A stretch of DNA of 61,355 nt from assembly GCA_029834535.1 (NCBI GenBank), contig JAQMWT010000506.1, forward strand, positions 1 to 61,355. Direction: 5' to 3'. The stretch's first letter is position 1; every line of letters begins with the position of its first letter. Under the pieces are notes generated by a model. The model saw nothing but the letters and a program-made list of their open reading frames with translations, was not told the origin of the DNA and made no database searches. Of the stretch, positions 51,101 to 61,355 are shown piece after piece. The position numbers were made by a program, and so were the translations under genes. Source of the DNA: Chrysophaeum taylorii (taxonomy: Eukaryota > Sar > Pelagophyceae > Pelagomonadales > Pelagomonadaceae).

Positions 51101-51982
51101 CTTTATCTTGGTGGTCTTGTTTCTTGGTGTGACTTTGCACGCGGAGAACGTCGCCGGCGGTAGGGGTACGGTCGCCGGTGTTGGATGTACACCCTCGCAA
51201 CTCGAACGCGGGGATGTGGTCGAGTTGGTATGAACCAGGTGGCCAAGGAGGCGAGCGGGTGCAAAGTGGGACTGTGGGCGCCAGAGAGGCGAAGAGTGAT
51301 TTGGCAGAGGAGGAGGGGCCAGAGATGACGGGGGGTTGAGAACAGATAGGCGGAGCGGGTGGTGAACCAGGAGAACCGGGTCCGGGGCATCCGTGGTGGT
51401 GATGATACTCGCGCAGGATCGGGAGAGAGGCGTCGGAGGTTTGTTCGGAAGGGGATGGAGATAGGTGGTAAATGGGGAAAGTAGGTAAAAGATGCGATGC
51501 AGCATCCTGGGTGGGGTGGGTGGCATCCAAGGAGGCAAGAATGGTGTGGAGGACGGCGTTGGTTTCGGAGTGGGAGTTGCGGATGTCAGCGTGGGCAGTT
51601 TCGAGTGCCTCGAGCTGGGTGTCCTTGAGATGGAGTTCAGCGTGGGTGGAGACCAGTTCGTTGGCGTGGGTGGCGAGCTTAGCGGTGGCAAAGGCCAAGG
51701 TAGCGTCGGTTATGGTGAGTTTGGCGGCTGTGGAGGACGAAGCGTCGTCCTTGAGAGTGAGCGTGTCCTTGGTTGCGGCCAAGTCGGCGGTTTGGGAGTC
51801 GAGTGCAGCCTGGGTGGTGGCCAACTCGCGTTAGAGCGCAGACGGAGGTGCATTGGAACTTGGAGAAAGAAGGTGGAGTGATGCTTGGGGGAGACGGGAG
51901 AAGGGTCGTAGCCGTGGAGTGCGCAATCACGCGGGTGGAGGTGAAAATCGGGGGACAGCGACCTTCGAAAGGTGATGAAGAT

Positions 51983-52250
51983 CGGGCAGGAGGGTCTAAT
52001 GTTGTGGCGACGGGAGCTTGAGCCGCGGAAGGAGCCTGGGTAGGAATGGAAGTGCCGGGGCCGTCGCGGCCGTAGGTGGCATGGTCTTGTGAGTGGATAT
52101 GAAAGTCTTGAGGAGAGTGACGTGCGGATGATGTTGGACATCGGACAGGAAGGTCCGACGGTGGGGCGGCAGGAGCCTTAGCCGCGGTGGGGGCTTGGTC
52201 GGGGATGGCGGTGCCGGGGCCGTCATGGCCGTAGGTGGCATGATCGTCGG
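51983..52250 (-). repeat. Tandem repeat, ~158-bp spacing
   Basis: Two diverged units start at about 51983 and 52141 (CGGRCAGGARGGTC) and both end with GTGCCGGGGCCGTC and GTAGGTGGCATG. They encode the HATYG.DGPGT repeats on the - strand. Confidence 0.75.
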
Positions 52251-52505
52251 GAAGGGAGTGAGTGTTGCGGCAAATGAGTTGACTAGGATGTTGGGGAACT
52301 TGTATAGATGGTGAAGGGGGAGTCGCCGATAGTGGGGAGTTAGGCTCCAGTGAAGGAGGTGGAGGCTCCGGTGGAGTTGGTGGAGTGAAGGGAATAATGT
52401 AGAGTGGTGGTGGTGGTGGAGTGTTCAACATCGCTGGTGCGATATTCGAACAAGATGGAGTGTCCTCGTGAATGTGGGGTGTGCCAGGTTGTGGAGTAAC
52501 CTTGG

Positions 52506-52976
52506 CTATGCCAGGGTCCGGAGGGAAGGCAGTGGGGGCCGAGACTTTGCCGTGGGGTCTTTGACATCCGGTGGGGTGGACGGCATAAGGTGGGTGTTGT
52601 CCATGTTCGAGAACGTGTTGAACAGCATGAGGGGGGGGGTGACCATCGAGGTGATCGGGTCTCGGGTCGCGACTTCGTGAGAAGTTTGCCTGAGGGGGGT
52701 TTCCGTAAGAACAGCTGGTGGGGAAGCCTGTTCAAATTGCTCGTCCTGGTCGAGTTGCTCGTCTTGATCGAGTTGCTCCATCAGAGCTTCGATTCTTGCG
52801 GCCAAATAAGCATGGTCGGCAGCAAGTTTTGCGGCGAGCGCATCGTTTTTGGCACAGAACTCAGCTTTGATATCCTTGATCTCTTGTAAGAGCCAGAGAG
52901 CTAGTTCTTGTGATGGTATGAGTTGCACCAAATAATCCAGACTCAGACTTGTGACGTTGGGGTCTAGAGTCGCCAT
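52506..52976 (-). CDS. N-terminal coiled-coil ORF of the 8-kb element (gag-like)
   Basis: A 156-codon frame begins at a good ATG (MATLDPNVTSLSLDYLVQL). Residues 25-75 are a probable coiled coil with an Asp/Gln-rich duplicated stretch (EQLDQDEQLDQDEQ), followed by a Thr/Pro-rich tail. It is the first frame after the possible 5' end, as expected for gag, but carries no diagnostic motif. The downstream coding continues in other frames. Confidence 0.4.
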   Translation of the reverse strand: MATLDPNVTSLSLDYLVQLIPSQELALWLLQEIKDIKAEFCAKNDALAAKLAADHAYLAARIEALMEQLDQDEQLDQDEQFEQASPPAVLTETPLRQTSHEVATRDPITSMVTPPLMLFNTFSNMDNTHLMPSTPPDVKDPTAKSRPPLPSLRTLA

Positions 52977-53197
52977 GTTGTTGGGGTTACGTTTTTGCGC
53001 TGTTGTTGGTTGCTTTCACACTTTTGCACCAGTAGCAAGCGATGAGACTTGACTGCGGTCTTAGAAACTTCAGGAACTTCAGGAGATTGCTCTTGCCTGG
53101 AAATCCTGGGTCTTTGTCCGAGACGTCGATCGAGATCGATGTCTAACGGAGGGACGTTTCTCGACCAGTTCCGGACTGGGTCCAAACCTAGAGATCT

Positions 53198-53733
53198 CCA
53201 GAGAGCTACACTATTATGTGTGCGACACTGGGACATTTCACACCCATCTCTACAAGAGGGTTTTCTCTCCGTAATACGGCTTTCCCTCTTTCCTTCCTTA
53301 CCCTTCCGCAATTATATATTTTCATGACTATGAAGAACCCGGTCTGAAGCTCTTTTCCAACATGGAGTAGGCCGCCAGGTGCCTACCGTCAGGTACGGGG
53401 TGTTCTGTTTAATTAACAGAGGCTTCGTTCCTCGTTGTCAGTGTAAACGCTTCTGTGGGACCTAATGTCCTTAAGGAGTTCGGGCTTAAATCCCTACCTT
53501 GTGTAGTAGCATGTGACAAGCGGAATGGTCTGTACACGCCTATGACTGCACGCCGTCTCTACCATGTACCCGGAGAGGGTCAAATCTCTCCAGGTTATGG
53601 GCCCAGATGCGTAGGTGTGTCAGCCCAACTGTGTTGTGCGTATAAATGGAGTGATCAATTTACGCCTGATCACGAGTACAATGCGACAATGTGTTTGGCG
53701 GTGGTCTACTGTACATATCTGTTGTGTGACGGT
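53198..53733 (+). repeat. 540-bp repeat, copy 2 (inverted)
   Basis: It begins CCAGAGAGCTAC and ends TGTGTGACGGT, in opposite orientation to copies 1 and 3. With copy 3 (53860-54265) it forms an inverted repeat with ~400-bp arms and a ~255-bp spacer. Confidence 0.8.
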
Positions 53734-53859
53734 GTGTGCCCACCAGTTAAGTTGGTTTGTGACCGAGCTGGGTCGGTCACTGGTCATGTGCACTCGCATA
53801 GCCAACAAAATTACAATTTTTCCTACACAAGCCGCGGAAACTCGTACGGGTTTTTCCTT

Positions 53860-54265
53860 CTGGAGAGATTTGACCCTCTCCGGGTACATGGTAGAGACTG
53901 CGTGCAGTCTTAGGCGTGTACAGACCATTCCGCTTGCCACATGCTACTACACAAGGTAGGGATTTAAGCCCTAACTCCCTAAGGACATTAGGTCCCATAG
54001 AAGCGCTTACACTGACAACGAGGAACGAAGCCTCTGTTAATTAAACAGAAAACCCCGTACCTGACGGTACGCACCTGGAGGCCTACTCCATGTTGGAAAA
54101 GAGCTTCAGACTGGGTTCTTCATAGTCATGAAAATAAAATTGCGGAAGGGTAAGGAAGGAAGGACAGGAGGAACGAGGGAGAGCCGTATTACGGAGAGAA
54201 AACCCTCGTGTAGAGATAGGTGTGAAATGTTCCAGTGTCGCACACATAATAGTGTAGCTCTCTGG
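53860..54265 (-). repeat. 540-bp repeat, copy 3, truncated (possible 5' LTR remnant)
   Basis: It matches the first ~400 bases of copy 1 on the - strand and stops at CTGGAGAGATTT (53860), losing the terminal ~135 bases. It is adjacent to the inverted copy 2. Confidence 0.75.
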
Positions 54266-54513
54266 ACCCCCTCAGCGTGTGAAAATGGTTTATGCATTTC
54301 AGACGCTCTTGAAGCGGAACTTGTGCAATATACATGAGAACAGTGAACAGTGGAACAAACAACAACAGAACAGGACAAATTAATTATGATGTCGAGCGTG
54401 CTGTGATGTTGCGCAAAGAAGCTGTATCGGTATCCACAACATCAGATGTGTCGTCCAATTCATCCTCGCTATTATCGTCCAGTTCCTTTAACTCTGGGGA
54501 AGACGAATTATGA

Positions 54514-56439
54514 TCATCTGAGGATAGGTAGGTCGTTAGCAGTGTTGGTATTGTGCGTAGTCATTGCATCACTCAAGGTGACCAAGGGTGACATGACAGA
54601 CGAAAGGAAAGACATAGCAGCATCTGGTGTAAGAGCGTGTAGATCCAATGCATGAATAACACGATCACGTGCATCAGACATAGCTGTGTGGAGGTGATGA
54701 GCTGCTGCGTCAATTTGAACTCGCTGTGCCTCATTATACGTATATGGAGGGAGCTGTCCAATAGACGAGATAAGCGACCGAGAAATGATATGGGCAAATA
54801 CAGCAGAGGTCGGTATTATGGTGTTCTGATGCATTTGAAGACTTGACAAAATGTTATCTAATAAAGAGACATGTTTAATGTTCTCGGTCACTTGAGTATT
54901 AAGGGCTTCGTAGTTTTCTTGCATCTGTGTGAGAGACGTTAGAGCAAGCGATAGTTGATGTTCTTGTGCCATCAATTGCTGTTCGGTGTTAGTGAGACGT
55001 AGGGATAAGGACCGAATCTCTTCTTTTAATTGGTGTAAGGATGCAGCCATATTGTCGTTAGCTTTATCTGGCGTGGGCTCAGCGGGTGGATTATCGATCG
55101 GCGCTGGTGACACATCTTCAGAAGGGGTATTATTAGAGAAAGTGTCAATGATATGGGATGGGTAGCCAACCTGGATTAACACGTTTTTAAATGCTAGTTG
55201 TTGATTAGGTGGAAGTTGGTGAAAGTAGTGTAGCATTGGCGGTACCGTCTCGGAAGAAGCTGCGTCAAGTTGATGAGACACATCGTTAACAAAGCGTTCG
55301 ATGAGCACGTTAAGTAACTCCTCAGGATTGGTAACTACGCAGGTTTTATCTTCCACAGATTGTAACAAAGACCAAGCTGCCACAAGAATCTCAAGATTTA
55401 CACTCGAAATGAAGGGCAGCTGCAGTAAGAGCATGGTGTTAGCGTCAGGATTGACGCGAATTTTAGAAGCATCAACGTTATGGGATGTTGCAGTCTGCAT
55501 GATTGCCTCTTTGAGCAGCTTGTTAATAGCAATGGACTTGCCAAGGCGGAGGATTTTAGCGCGTATGTGGGCAGCTGGATCATTATAACACGAAAGCCGG
55601 AAGGGCTGCTGATTATTGCGAATTAACGCTATCCCGTGATTCGACAAGTTACACATCACACAAATCAACAAAAAGAAAGGGCGCGGTACATCGAAGCAGT
55701 GCGATGCATGTTGCTCAGAAGCGAGATGATCCTCAATAATTTGGCGAATCCTGTCGGTTTTAAGCTCATCTTCAGTACAGATGATGAGCACGAAGGGTGT
55801 GCCCGGCATCTCAGTTTTGTTGTAGCACTTTGTACACGCCACATGCACTTTGACAACCCCTTTAATGGGTGGAAAGCGGTGAAAGCGAATGCCTTCATTA
55901 GGAGATATAGAGGGGGCATTCCGAATGCGCTTTGCTTTGACGCACAGCAGTGAACTAAGATATTGGATATCGTCCACAAAGTCTGTCTGTTGTGCTTCGG
56001 TAAGCAGCTGCTGCACAGACTTAAGCCAACACTGAGGATTCTTATGTTGAGGGATGAGGAAGTTTGGCGGGGATGCACCAAGGGCAGATGTGTTCCCTGA
56101 CATCATCGCAAGTGCGTCAAATTTGCAATGTTTAAGCAGGAAATACTCAGATTTTGATGGTTGCGATTTAGACGGTTGTTGGACAGTTGCCTTGGGTGAT
56201 TTAGGCGTAACGGGCGTAGATTGATGTCCTTGAGCCACCGACAAATAGGTTTGATGCTTCCGATTAGGGGAACTGGTCGGTGCAGCGCTTGGAGTTAGAG
56301 CATTAAAAGGTGGGGATAGTGACAGTGCACCACCACGACCACGGTTCAGGGTAGAATGGCACCGGCTCGCAGCATCTTTGTTTTTAGTGGGATTCATCGT
56401 GAAAAGAATATCCACATCACATCTTCCATTGCATTTCAC
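54514..56439 (-). CDS. Unrecognised 641-codon intact ORF downstream of copia RNase H
   Basis: The uninterrupted frame could start at 56439 or at the second ATG, 56397 (MNPTKNKDAASRC). It has a Ser/Pro/Lys-rich N-terminus (to about residue 105), a Cys/His-containing globular middle (VACTKCYNKTE at about 205, HLASEQHASHCFD at about 250, ICVMCNLSNHG at about 270), then a helical region and a coiled coil (about 470-560: LKEEIRSLSLRLTNTEQQL). No family was recognised. It lies 75 bases beyond the RNase H of a decayed copia element on the same strand, so it may be that element's extra 3' ORF or an independent gene. Its intactness contrasts with the broken pol. Confidence 0.55.
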   Translation of the reverse strand: MKCNGRCDVDILFTMNPTKNKDAASRCHSTLNRGRGGALSLSPPFNALTPSAAPTSSPNRKHQTYLSVAQGHQSTPVTPKSPKATVQQPSKSQPSKSEYFLLKHCKFDALAMMSGNTSALGASPPNFLIPQHKNPQCWLKSVQQLLTEAQQTDFVDDIQYLSSLLCVKAKRIRNAPSISPNEGIRFHRFPPIKGVVKVHVACTKCYNKTEMPGTPFVLIICTEDELKTDRIRQIIEDHLASEQHASHCFDVPRPFFLLICVMCNLSNHGIALIRNNQQPFRLSCYNDPAAHIRAKILRLGKSIAINKLLKEAIMQTATSHNVDASKIRVNPDANTMLLLQLPFISSVNLEILVAAWSLLQSVEDKTCVVTNPEELLNVLIERFVNDVSHQLDAASSETVPPMLHYFHQLPPNQQLAFKNVLIQVGYPSHIIDTFSNNTPSEDVSPAPIDNPPAEPTPDKANDNMAASLHQLKEEIRSLSLRLTNTEQQLMAQEHQLSLALTSLTQMQENYEALNTQVTENIKHVSLLDNILSSLQMHQNTIIPTSAVFAHIISRSLISSIGQLPPYTYNEAQRVQIDAAAHHLHTAMSDARDRVIHALDLHALTPDAAMSFLSSVMSPLVTLSDAMTTHNTNTANDLPILR

Positions 56440-56513
56440 ATTTAAGCGAGCCAGTATTCCTTTGCATAGCAGTGTTAGTTTAAAGTCATTTTGGACATAA
56501 TGAAGGGTAAGGA

Positions 56514-57356
56514 TTAACCATCTTGTTGAGCTATGGGTTGTTGTAAGCCGAGTAACGTGCGAAATCTGCTGAAGAGCGGAGCTCCGAAGGGTTTAGTAAA
56601 TCCATCGGCGATATTTTCGGTACCGGAAACATGATGTAGACGTGTACGTTTTAACTGTACGTAGTCACGAATACGGAACCAGCGTGTGCTGATAGCTTTG
56701 GCCTTAGTCGCACTGTCGGGATTGTTGGAAAGATGAATAGCAGAGGCAGAATCTCCCAGTATAGGACTGTTACGTATGAACGACATGTCCGATGGGAGGG
56801 GATTGCCGTGAGCATCATAATCTAGTAGCAAGTCTTTCCCTGAAGGTTGGCGGAGATAGAAGTAAGGATTTATAGCGAATGCCATTTCTGTTAACAATTT
56901 GCGCAACCAGACCACATCATCGGCACACATATTAAGGGCGATAAGTTCACTCTCATGCGTAGAAGTAGCTGTAATAGGCTGCAACTTAGACTTCCAAGTA
57001 ATGAGAGAACCAAACAAAAAGATAGCGTAACCGGTTGTAGATTTGCGGTCTTGTTCATAAGAGGGTGCATTATCGGCATCTACGAACGCGACCAGTGGAT
57101 CAAAATTACCCGAATAAACTTGTTCTTTAGTGTAATCCAACGTGGTGGCCATGTCAGTGCGATTACCTACAAGAAGTCGAAGATGGTCCATTAGAGCGGA
57201 AGAACCAGAGTAGTACCAGAGGCGAAGATTGCGATTTTCGGGCTTGCGCAAGTAGCGGAGCGTTCCTGTTAGTACTTGAACATGTAGAAAAGCTGGGTTA
57301 TGCATTCCTCGAGAGCAACGACTAAGACTTCGTGATAGATCGGGGCGACAGGCCAA
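56514..57356 (-). pseudogene. Copia RNase H (element D)
   Basis: The frame starts at the RT-RNase H junction (CRPDLSRSLSRCSRGMHNP), then LVAFVDADNAPSYEQD (first Asp), GSLITWKSKLQPITATST, HESELIALNMC (Glu), ILGDSASAIHLSNN (Asp) and a C-terminal VSGTENIADGFTKPF block. All the expected catalytic positions are present. A frame change at about 57360-57380 separates it from the RT. Confidence 0.9.
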
Positions 57357-57532
57357 TTGGCCAAACGTGAGCTTGCCGAGTAGAGTAGAGTAGAGAAGGT
57401 GTGAAGGATGAACTTGTCTATATCAGAAGATGGCTCTCCAGTTTTATACGTGGTTGATGGTGACATCGGTGTAGAAGTGGGGCGTAACTGCATTAAAATG
57501 GGGTACTCTTCGAACAATGCATCGAGTTTAGC

Positions 57533-59611
57533 CTAACAGTCCAGTGATATAGAACCATCAGTTGTACGCGTTATGCGCATGCCTAGGAGAGTATGGACTT
57601 CCTCGAAGGTGTCGACTGAGTATTCCTTTTTCAGGGCTTGCTGGAACTCACGACGTAGAGTTTCCGAAGTGCAAGTAATGACGACGTCGTCTACTAAGAG
57701 TGTGCAAATTAGAAATGTAGCGTCAGCTTGGACTTTAGCGTAAATGCATGTGTCTGTTCGAAATCGTGTATAGCCTAAAGAATAAAAGAAGCCGTTTATG
57801 GTTTGATTCCAAAGGGCAGGGCTCTGACGTAATCCATAGAGAGATTTAAGTAGCTTTGGGAGACGACGGCCTTGGTATTTAGTATCTTCGGGATCGAGAA
57901 GATAAATGCCTTGTCGCAGTTTGACATAGACATGAGAATCGATGGGAGCTTGAACAACAGCGTTAGGGACGTCGACATGGTAGACTGGAAGTCGCAGGTG
58001 AGCTGCTAGCGCCAGAACACAACGGATGCCAGTAAGCTGTGCCATAGGGCTGAATGTGTTGAAAAAATCGGTGCCCAGAGAGGCTAAGAATCCTCGTAGG
58101 ACCAGGCGTGCTTTATGTTTAATGTACTGACCTGCAGCGTTGGTTTTTATACGTAGGACGAGGCGGGTGTCAATAGGCTTTGAGTTGACCATTGGCAGCG
58201 CTAGTTTAAAGCAGCCAAACTTTAAAATATCAAAAATATCCTTGGAGATGGCAGCAACATAAGCTTTGCGATCAGCGGCTGAGAGACCTTTGAGGCAGCT
58301 CAACTCATATTGATCAATTTTGATATCTTTGGCTTGAATCTTGTACTCGTCCGAACCAACCGTACTGGGGTCATGAGTCGTCGTCAGATGAGTAATCACG
58401 TAAGAAGCGACATTATCGTGCAGATGAGCGTGATCGGGATCTTCGACGAGTTGAACAACTAGTAGAGGAGCATCACCAAGGTGGGCCTCAATGTAATGTG
58501 ATTGCACGGTGATATAGTCTTCGATGGCGGAGAGATGAGGCTCGGAGGCACCATAAGAAGCGTCATTATGATCCAAAATGGAGTGGTGCGTGAACAAAGC
58601 ACAAACATATTGAGCAGGAGGAACTTGAAAGGCGTGCGCATGTTCAGAAATTAAATGAACGAGAGCTTGAGGGAGGTGATAGTCTGCAGGGAGGTGATAG
58701 TCTGCAAGGTTGGTGTCGTCGCAGAAGTGAACATGAGGAGCATCAGGCGATGGGTGGCTATGGCTCCTATGACACATAACTGAAGAGGACTGTGAGATCG
58801 CTTGGTGCACATGGTGATGAAGGGATGGTGTGAATTCCCCCTCTGGAGGTATAGCCGTCCAGTGGATGCCATGAGCAAGATGAAGGGAGTGGAGGGTGGG
58901 GTCGCAGAAAGTTATGTACTGCTTGGAGAGGTCATACTTGAAGTCGGCAAGCGTACCACCGGCGTGTTTATAAGCGGCAACAGTAGGCGAGGCAATACGA
59001 GTAAGAACATCCTTGAGATTGGTTTTGCGACGAGGCTGAGGGTGATGAGGACCACGGGTGAGACGTAGGACATCCTGGGAATAGAGAGACCGATAAGATG
59101 GTAAAAGTGGCAAAGTGTTGGAAGACACGTCAGATGTAGGTGTGGTGACGGAAGCGGCGGGTGCAGAAGCAGCTGGAGCACATGCGGGAGCGGGAGAGGG
59201 AGCATGGAAATGAGAAGAAGAAGTCCCCCTCTCATGGTCAGTGTCGGTAGGCATAGCATTCCCCCTCTGCGCCGCATCATTGGGGGTGCTGTGAACAGAG
59301 AAGGGAATGTCGGGTGAAGGTGCGGGAGGTGGATGCTGTTCATAATCGGGAGAAGATTTAGAAATAAGATGAGGAAAAGTCAGTTTAGAGGAAACACGGA
59401 CTTGACCATTTTCGGGATTAAGGACAACATCGGCTAAATGATTAACATGGGGTGTTATTAAAGGGTTTATAACGTTAGCACCACATAAGTAGATGTAGGG
59501 ACGACATCGGGGTTCATATATGTGAAGTTCGTTAGGTTCCAAATGCAGATAACAAACAGAACCAAAAGGTTTGAAGTAGTCCTGTTGGGGAACATTACAT
59601 TGGTCTAACAA
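57533..59611 (-). pseudogene. Copia integrase tail and reverse transcriptase (element D)
   Basis: 692 codons begin within the integrase C-terminal part (KPFGSVCYLHLEPNE), run through a long Pro/Ser/His-rich linker, and end with the RT: RLVLRIKTNAAG, HKARLVLRGFLA, VYHVDVPNAVVQAPID (first Asp), LKSLYGLRQSPALWNQ and LLVDDVVIT (active site with Leu for Tyr). TAA/TAG-type interruption at 57533 is followed in the same frame by AKLDALFEEYP, so it is one mutated polyprotein. The family differs from C2. Confidence 0.9.
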
Positions 59612-60250
59612 AACTTGTAGGGGGCTTAGGACTTTATTGTAAATACGTACAAGGGAAACGTTAGGGAGGAGATTATACGATTCGATGGCATGTATAACAG
59701 CCCACGGGTAGTGTGGTGCCGGATCTGTTAGGGGGTGACCTTTATAGGATACGCATATGCCGGAGTCGTGTAGACGCGGCAGTGGCTATGTGACCAACAG
59801 CGGCTTCTACATGTCATGATTAAAGACATGTAAGTAAGGAACGCGGACATGTTAATACCATGTTCCACACGAAAGGGGGTTGTTTATGTGAGATAAATAG
59901 GGTTTAAAGGAATCTACAATAGATTTATTAGTTGTACATGAACATAAGCGAAACAAAATTACGGACAAACTCAAGGGCATTACAAAATTCGCTGGAGTTA
60001 GTGCGCGACAAAGTACACTAACAGAATAGAGCCAGAACACGAGAAAACAATGATATGTCGAAAGGATCCATTCCGAGAGCACAGATACGTAACCGCCGTC
60101 ATGCCCGGAAGCGCCAGGTTGAAAATTTTTCGAATGATGGTTGCTTGGTAAGGTGGTGTGGATGAGGAAGCGTTTTTGTGAATCGTACAATCCACACAGA
60201 ACTTACGGTAGGGTACGTCAGATGGGTGGTGTCCAGGACTGGCAATAACC
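59612..60250 (-). pseudogene. Decayed copia integrase core (element D)
   Basis: Across two or three frames the - strand reads CTIHKNASSSTPPYQATIIRK (end of the zinc-binding domain), then VTYLCSRNGSFRHIIVF, matching the first-Asp strand of copia integrases (compare LHMDVSYL in C2), and LTPANFVMPLSLSVILFRL further on. Stops and frameshifts are frequent. This fixes the order integrase-RT-RNase H of element D. Confidence 0.6.
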
Positions 60251-61355
60251 TGAACAGCTTATAGCTTGAGAATCACTAGAATGGTGGATGTTGAAAAATT
60301 GGTGTCGCTATTGCGCATCTCGAAATGCGAGGGTGCCTCTGGCATGGACTTTATCGAAGGGCGCGTAAGCTCATGGAGCTGTGGCGTTATAAGAGGAATT
60401 TGTTTTCTTTAGTAGGAGATGATATATCTGCGGATGAGGTGTTAGAGGAAGACATGAGCTACTGAATCGAGATGAAAAGATGGAAGTTCGTGGTTAGAGC
60501 AGGATTATCACAACGGTTTTTTATTGGGGTGTAGAGACATTGTAATGGAACTCTGGTGTAATAATAAGGATGGCATCTGTTGAGACGTATATTGTGAAGA
60601 AAGGCTGACCTATAGTTTCTGGTTAGAAGGCATGATCAAGGGTCAAACGATGGTGATAGCGTTAATTTACGCAAGTCATAGACAAGCTGACCTAAATGTT
60701 TTTATGTTATAGTGCGGGCGCATTCCAACTGGAATGCGCGGTGGCGATAACAACATAGGTGGGACAAGACAGAAGAAAATTGATTTGGTTGCGCTGTGAA
60801 GTTTGGGCGCGTGCCAATTCGCGAGTTGAGTAGTGTCGGATGCGATCGAGTCGTGGATCGTACACGAGCATATTAACAAATCTGAATGGTAGGAGTGGGA
60901 GTTGCATAGAATGAACTTTGGCACCATCTTCCTATCGCTTGATGTAATAAAGCCCAGATATCTGCTTTGGGACAAATGCGTCACCAAAACAACGACATCG
61001 ATAGAGACGATTTTCCTGAGGGTAGAAGACAGAATAGTGAAATACAGGAGAAGTATAGGGAACAATTGCTTGTACTAGACGACGCGTCTTGATTTTCATT
61101 ATTATGGTGAGCAACTTGGCAAAGCCAAAAAACCGAACAGGTTCGAGAGAAGCAGTCTTATCGATTCCGGCATCGCGCGTGGTTTGTAGGTTTATAACAG
61201 TGTGCGTGCCTGGTATTTAGAAGAGGCATCGCTGTTATGTCTCCACCTGTGTCTTCCACCGGTGATGTAAATGATGAAGGAAGTAGAGGATCATTAAAAT
61301 CTTTCTGCGAAGATGAACGTTAAAATTCGACCCGGTTATGTATACGAAAAGGACT
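60251..61355 (-). pseudogene. Upstream part of element D, heavily decayed
   Basis: AT-rich sequence with - strand frames at 60676-61065 and 60932-61114. Joined conceptually they read as a soluble region (FHYSVFYPQENRLYRCRCFGD, FRFVNMLVYDPRLDRIRHYS), consistent in position with protease or pre-integrase sequence but without a motif. The element's 5' end is outside the window. Confidence 0.4.

Larger units (their letters stand above)
50600..52431 (-). pseudogene. Repeat-rich coiled-coil protein fragments (gag-like?)
   Basis: Frames 51679-52431, 51054-51824 and 50600-51691 overlap and together follow the ORF at 52976. 51824-51054 encodes a coiled coil (ALDSQTADLAATKDTLTL, KLATHANELVSTHAEL). 52431-51679 carries two Pro-rich repeats (HATYGHDGPGTAIP, HATYGRDGPGTSIP), and 51691-50600 two further repeats (CIKASSLIGRNGPDSS, CTRASSLFGHNGPGSS). 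Frame changes separate them. Confidence 0.4.
45334..53197 (-). mobile_element. Possible large non-autonomous LTR element, internal region
   Basis: About 8 kb lies between repeat copies. Long - strand frames abound but are low complexity (Ser, Thr, Pro, His rich) and switch frame often. Only the right-hand end (52976 down to about 50600) looks like true coding sequence (coiled coils and repeats). No RT, RNase H, integrase or protease was seen in any frame. The arrangement suggests a large non-autonomous derivative; an old decayed element is the alternative. Confidence 0.4.

Noticed and set aside
53455..53913. ORF across the 540-bp repeat, echoed at 44776-45069 and 53777-53998
   Set aside because: It recurs only because the DNA repeat does; no protein features, and it runs into unrelated sequence at the end of each copy.
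54514..56439. Idea that the 641-codon ORF is an envelope protein
   Set aside because: No signal peptide, no transmembrane segment and no hydrophobic fusion-like stretch; content is Cys/His globular plus coiled coil.
1..61355. Search for tRNA or rRNA genes
   Set aside because: No cloverleaf with a convincing T-loop and anticodon arm, and no conserved rRNA blocks were recognised by eye; a covariance-model scan would be needed to exclude them.

Overview
The window reads as a repeat-dominated eukaryotic nuclear region. It holds one clearly recognisable host gene, an uninterrupted (apparently intronless) 1,779-codon PIKfyve/Fab1-type lipid kinase at 12752-18091. Almost everything else is mobile DNA: Ty3/gypsy-like and Ty1/copia-like retrotransposons, SINE-like retroposons ending in TTAG repeats, and TIR transposons. 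A very long intronless FYVE-TCP1-PIPK gene amid dense LTR elements fits an intron-poor red alga (Chondrus-like). That host assignment is inference and nothing in the window proves it.

Layout. 1-4709: Ty3-like element A on the + strand (5' end outside the window), with its 3' LTR carrying a SINE. 4710-10689: a second copy of the same family (B) on the - strand, tail-to-tail with A, 3'-truncated and internally deleted but with its 5' LTR and gag-like region. 10690-11110: relic of a transposon-encoded reader domain. 12091-12400: old LTR. 12435-12718: minisatellite. 12752-18091: PIKfyve-like gene. 18952-42540: a deep nest. Ty3-like element G4 (LTR and gag) is split by element C1 (long terminal inverted repeats around a copia-like gag-protease, TCGAC target duplication). 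C1 is split by a 2.5-kb TIR element and by a full-length copia element, C2. C2 is broken by SINEs (5' LTR, pol, 3' end) and by a 4.67-kb DNA transposon that splits its reverse transcriptase in frame. 43140-44786: the 3' end of another Ty3-like element (- strand). 44792-54265: about 8 kb of poorly recognisable - strand sequence bounded by copies of a ~540-bp repeat, possibly a large non-autonomous LTR element. 54514-61355: degraded - strand copia element with an intact 641-codon ORF just downstream of its RNase H.

Most striking observation. In element B a cytosine-5 DNA methyltransferase domain lies between the gag-like region and the reverse transcriptase, in the same frame as pol apart from one TAA. 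Motifs I (FAGAGG), IV (PPC), VI-like (LEQ), VIII, IX (RPLT) and X (LGSMVPP) occur in order. Element A independently keeps motifs IX and X at the same place, so the domain belongs to the element family. DNMT-bearing retrotransposons are known from dinoflagellates and charophytes; if the host is a red alga this would be a further, apparently independent capture. A second candidate novelty is the 4.67-kb DNA transposon, which encodes a coiled-coil, DDE-like transposase with a C-terminal Tudor/PWWP-like reader module.
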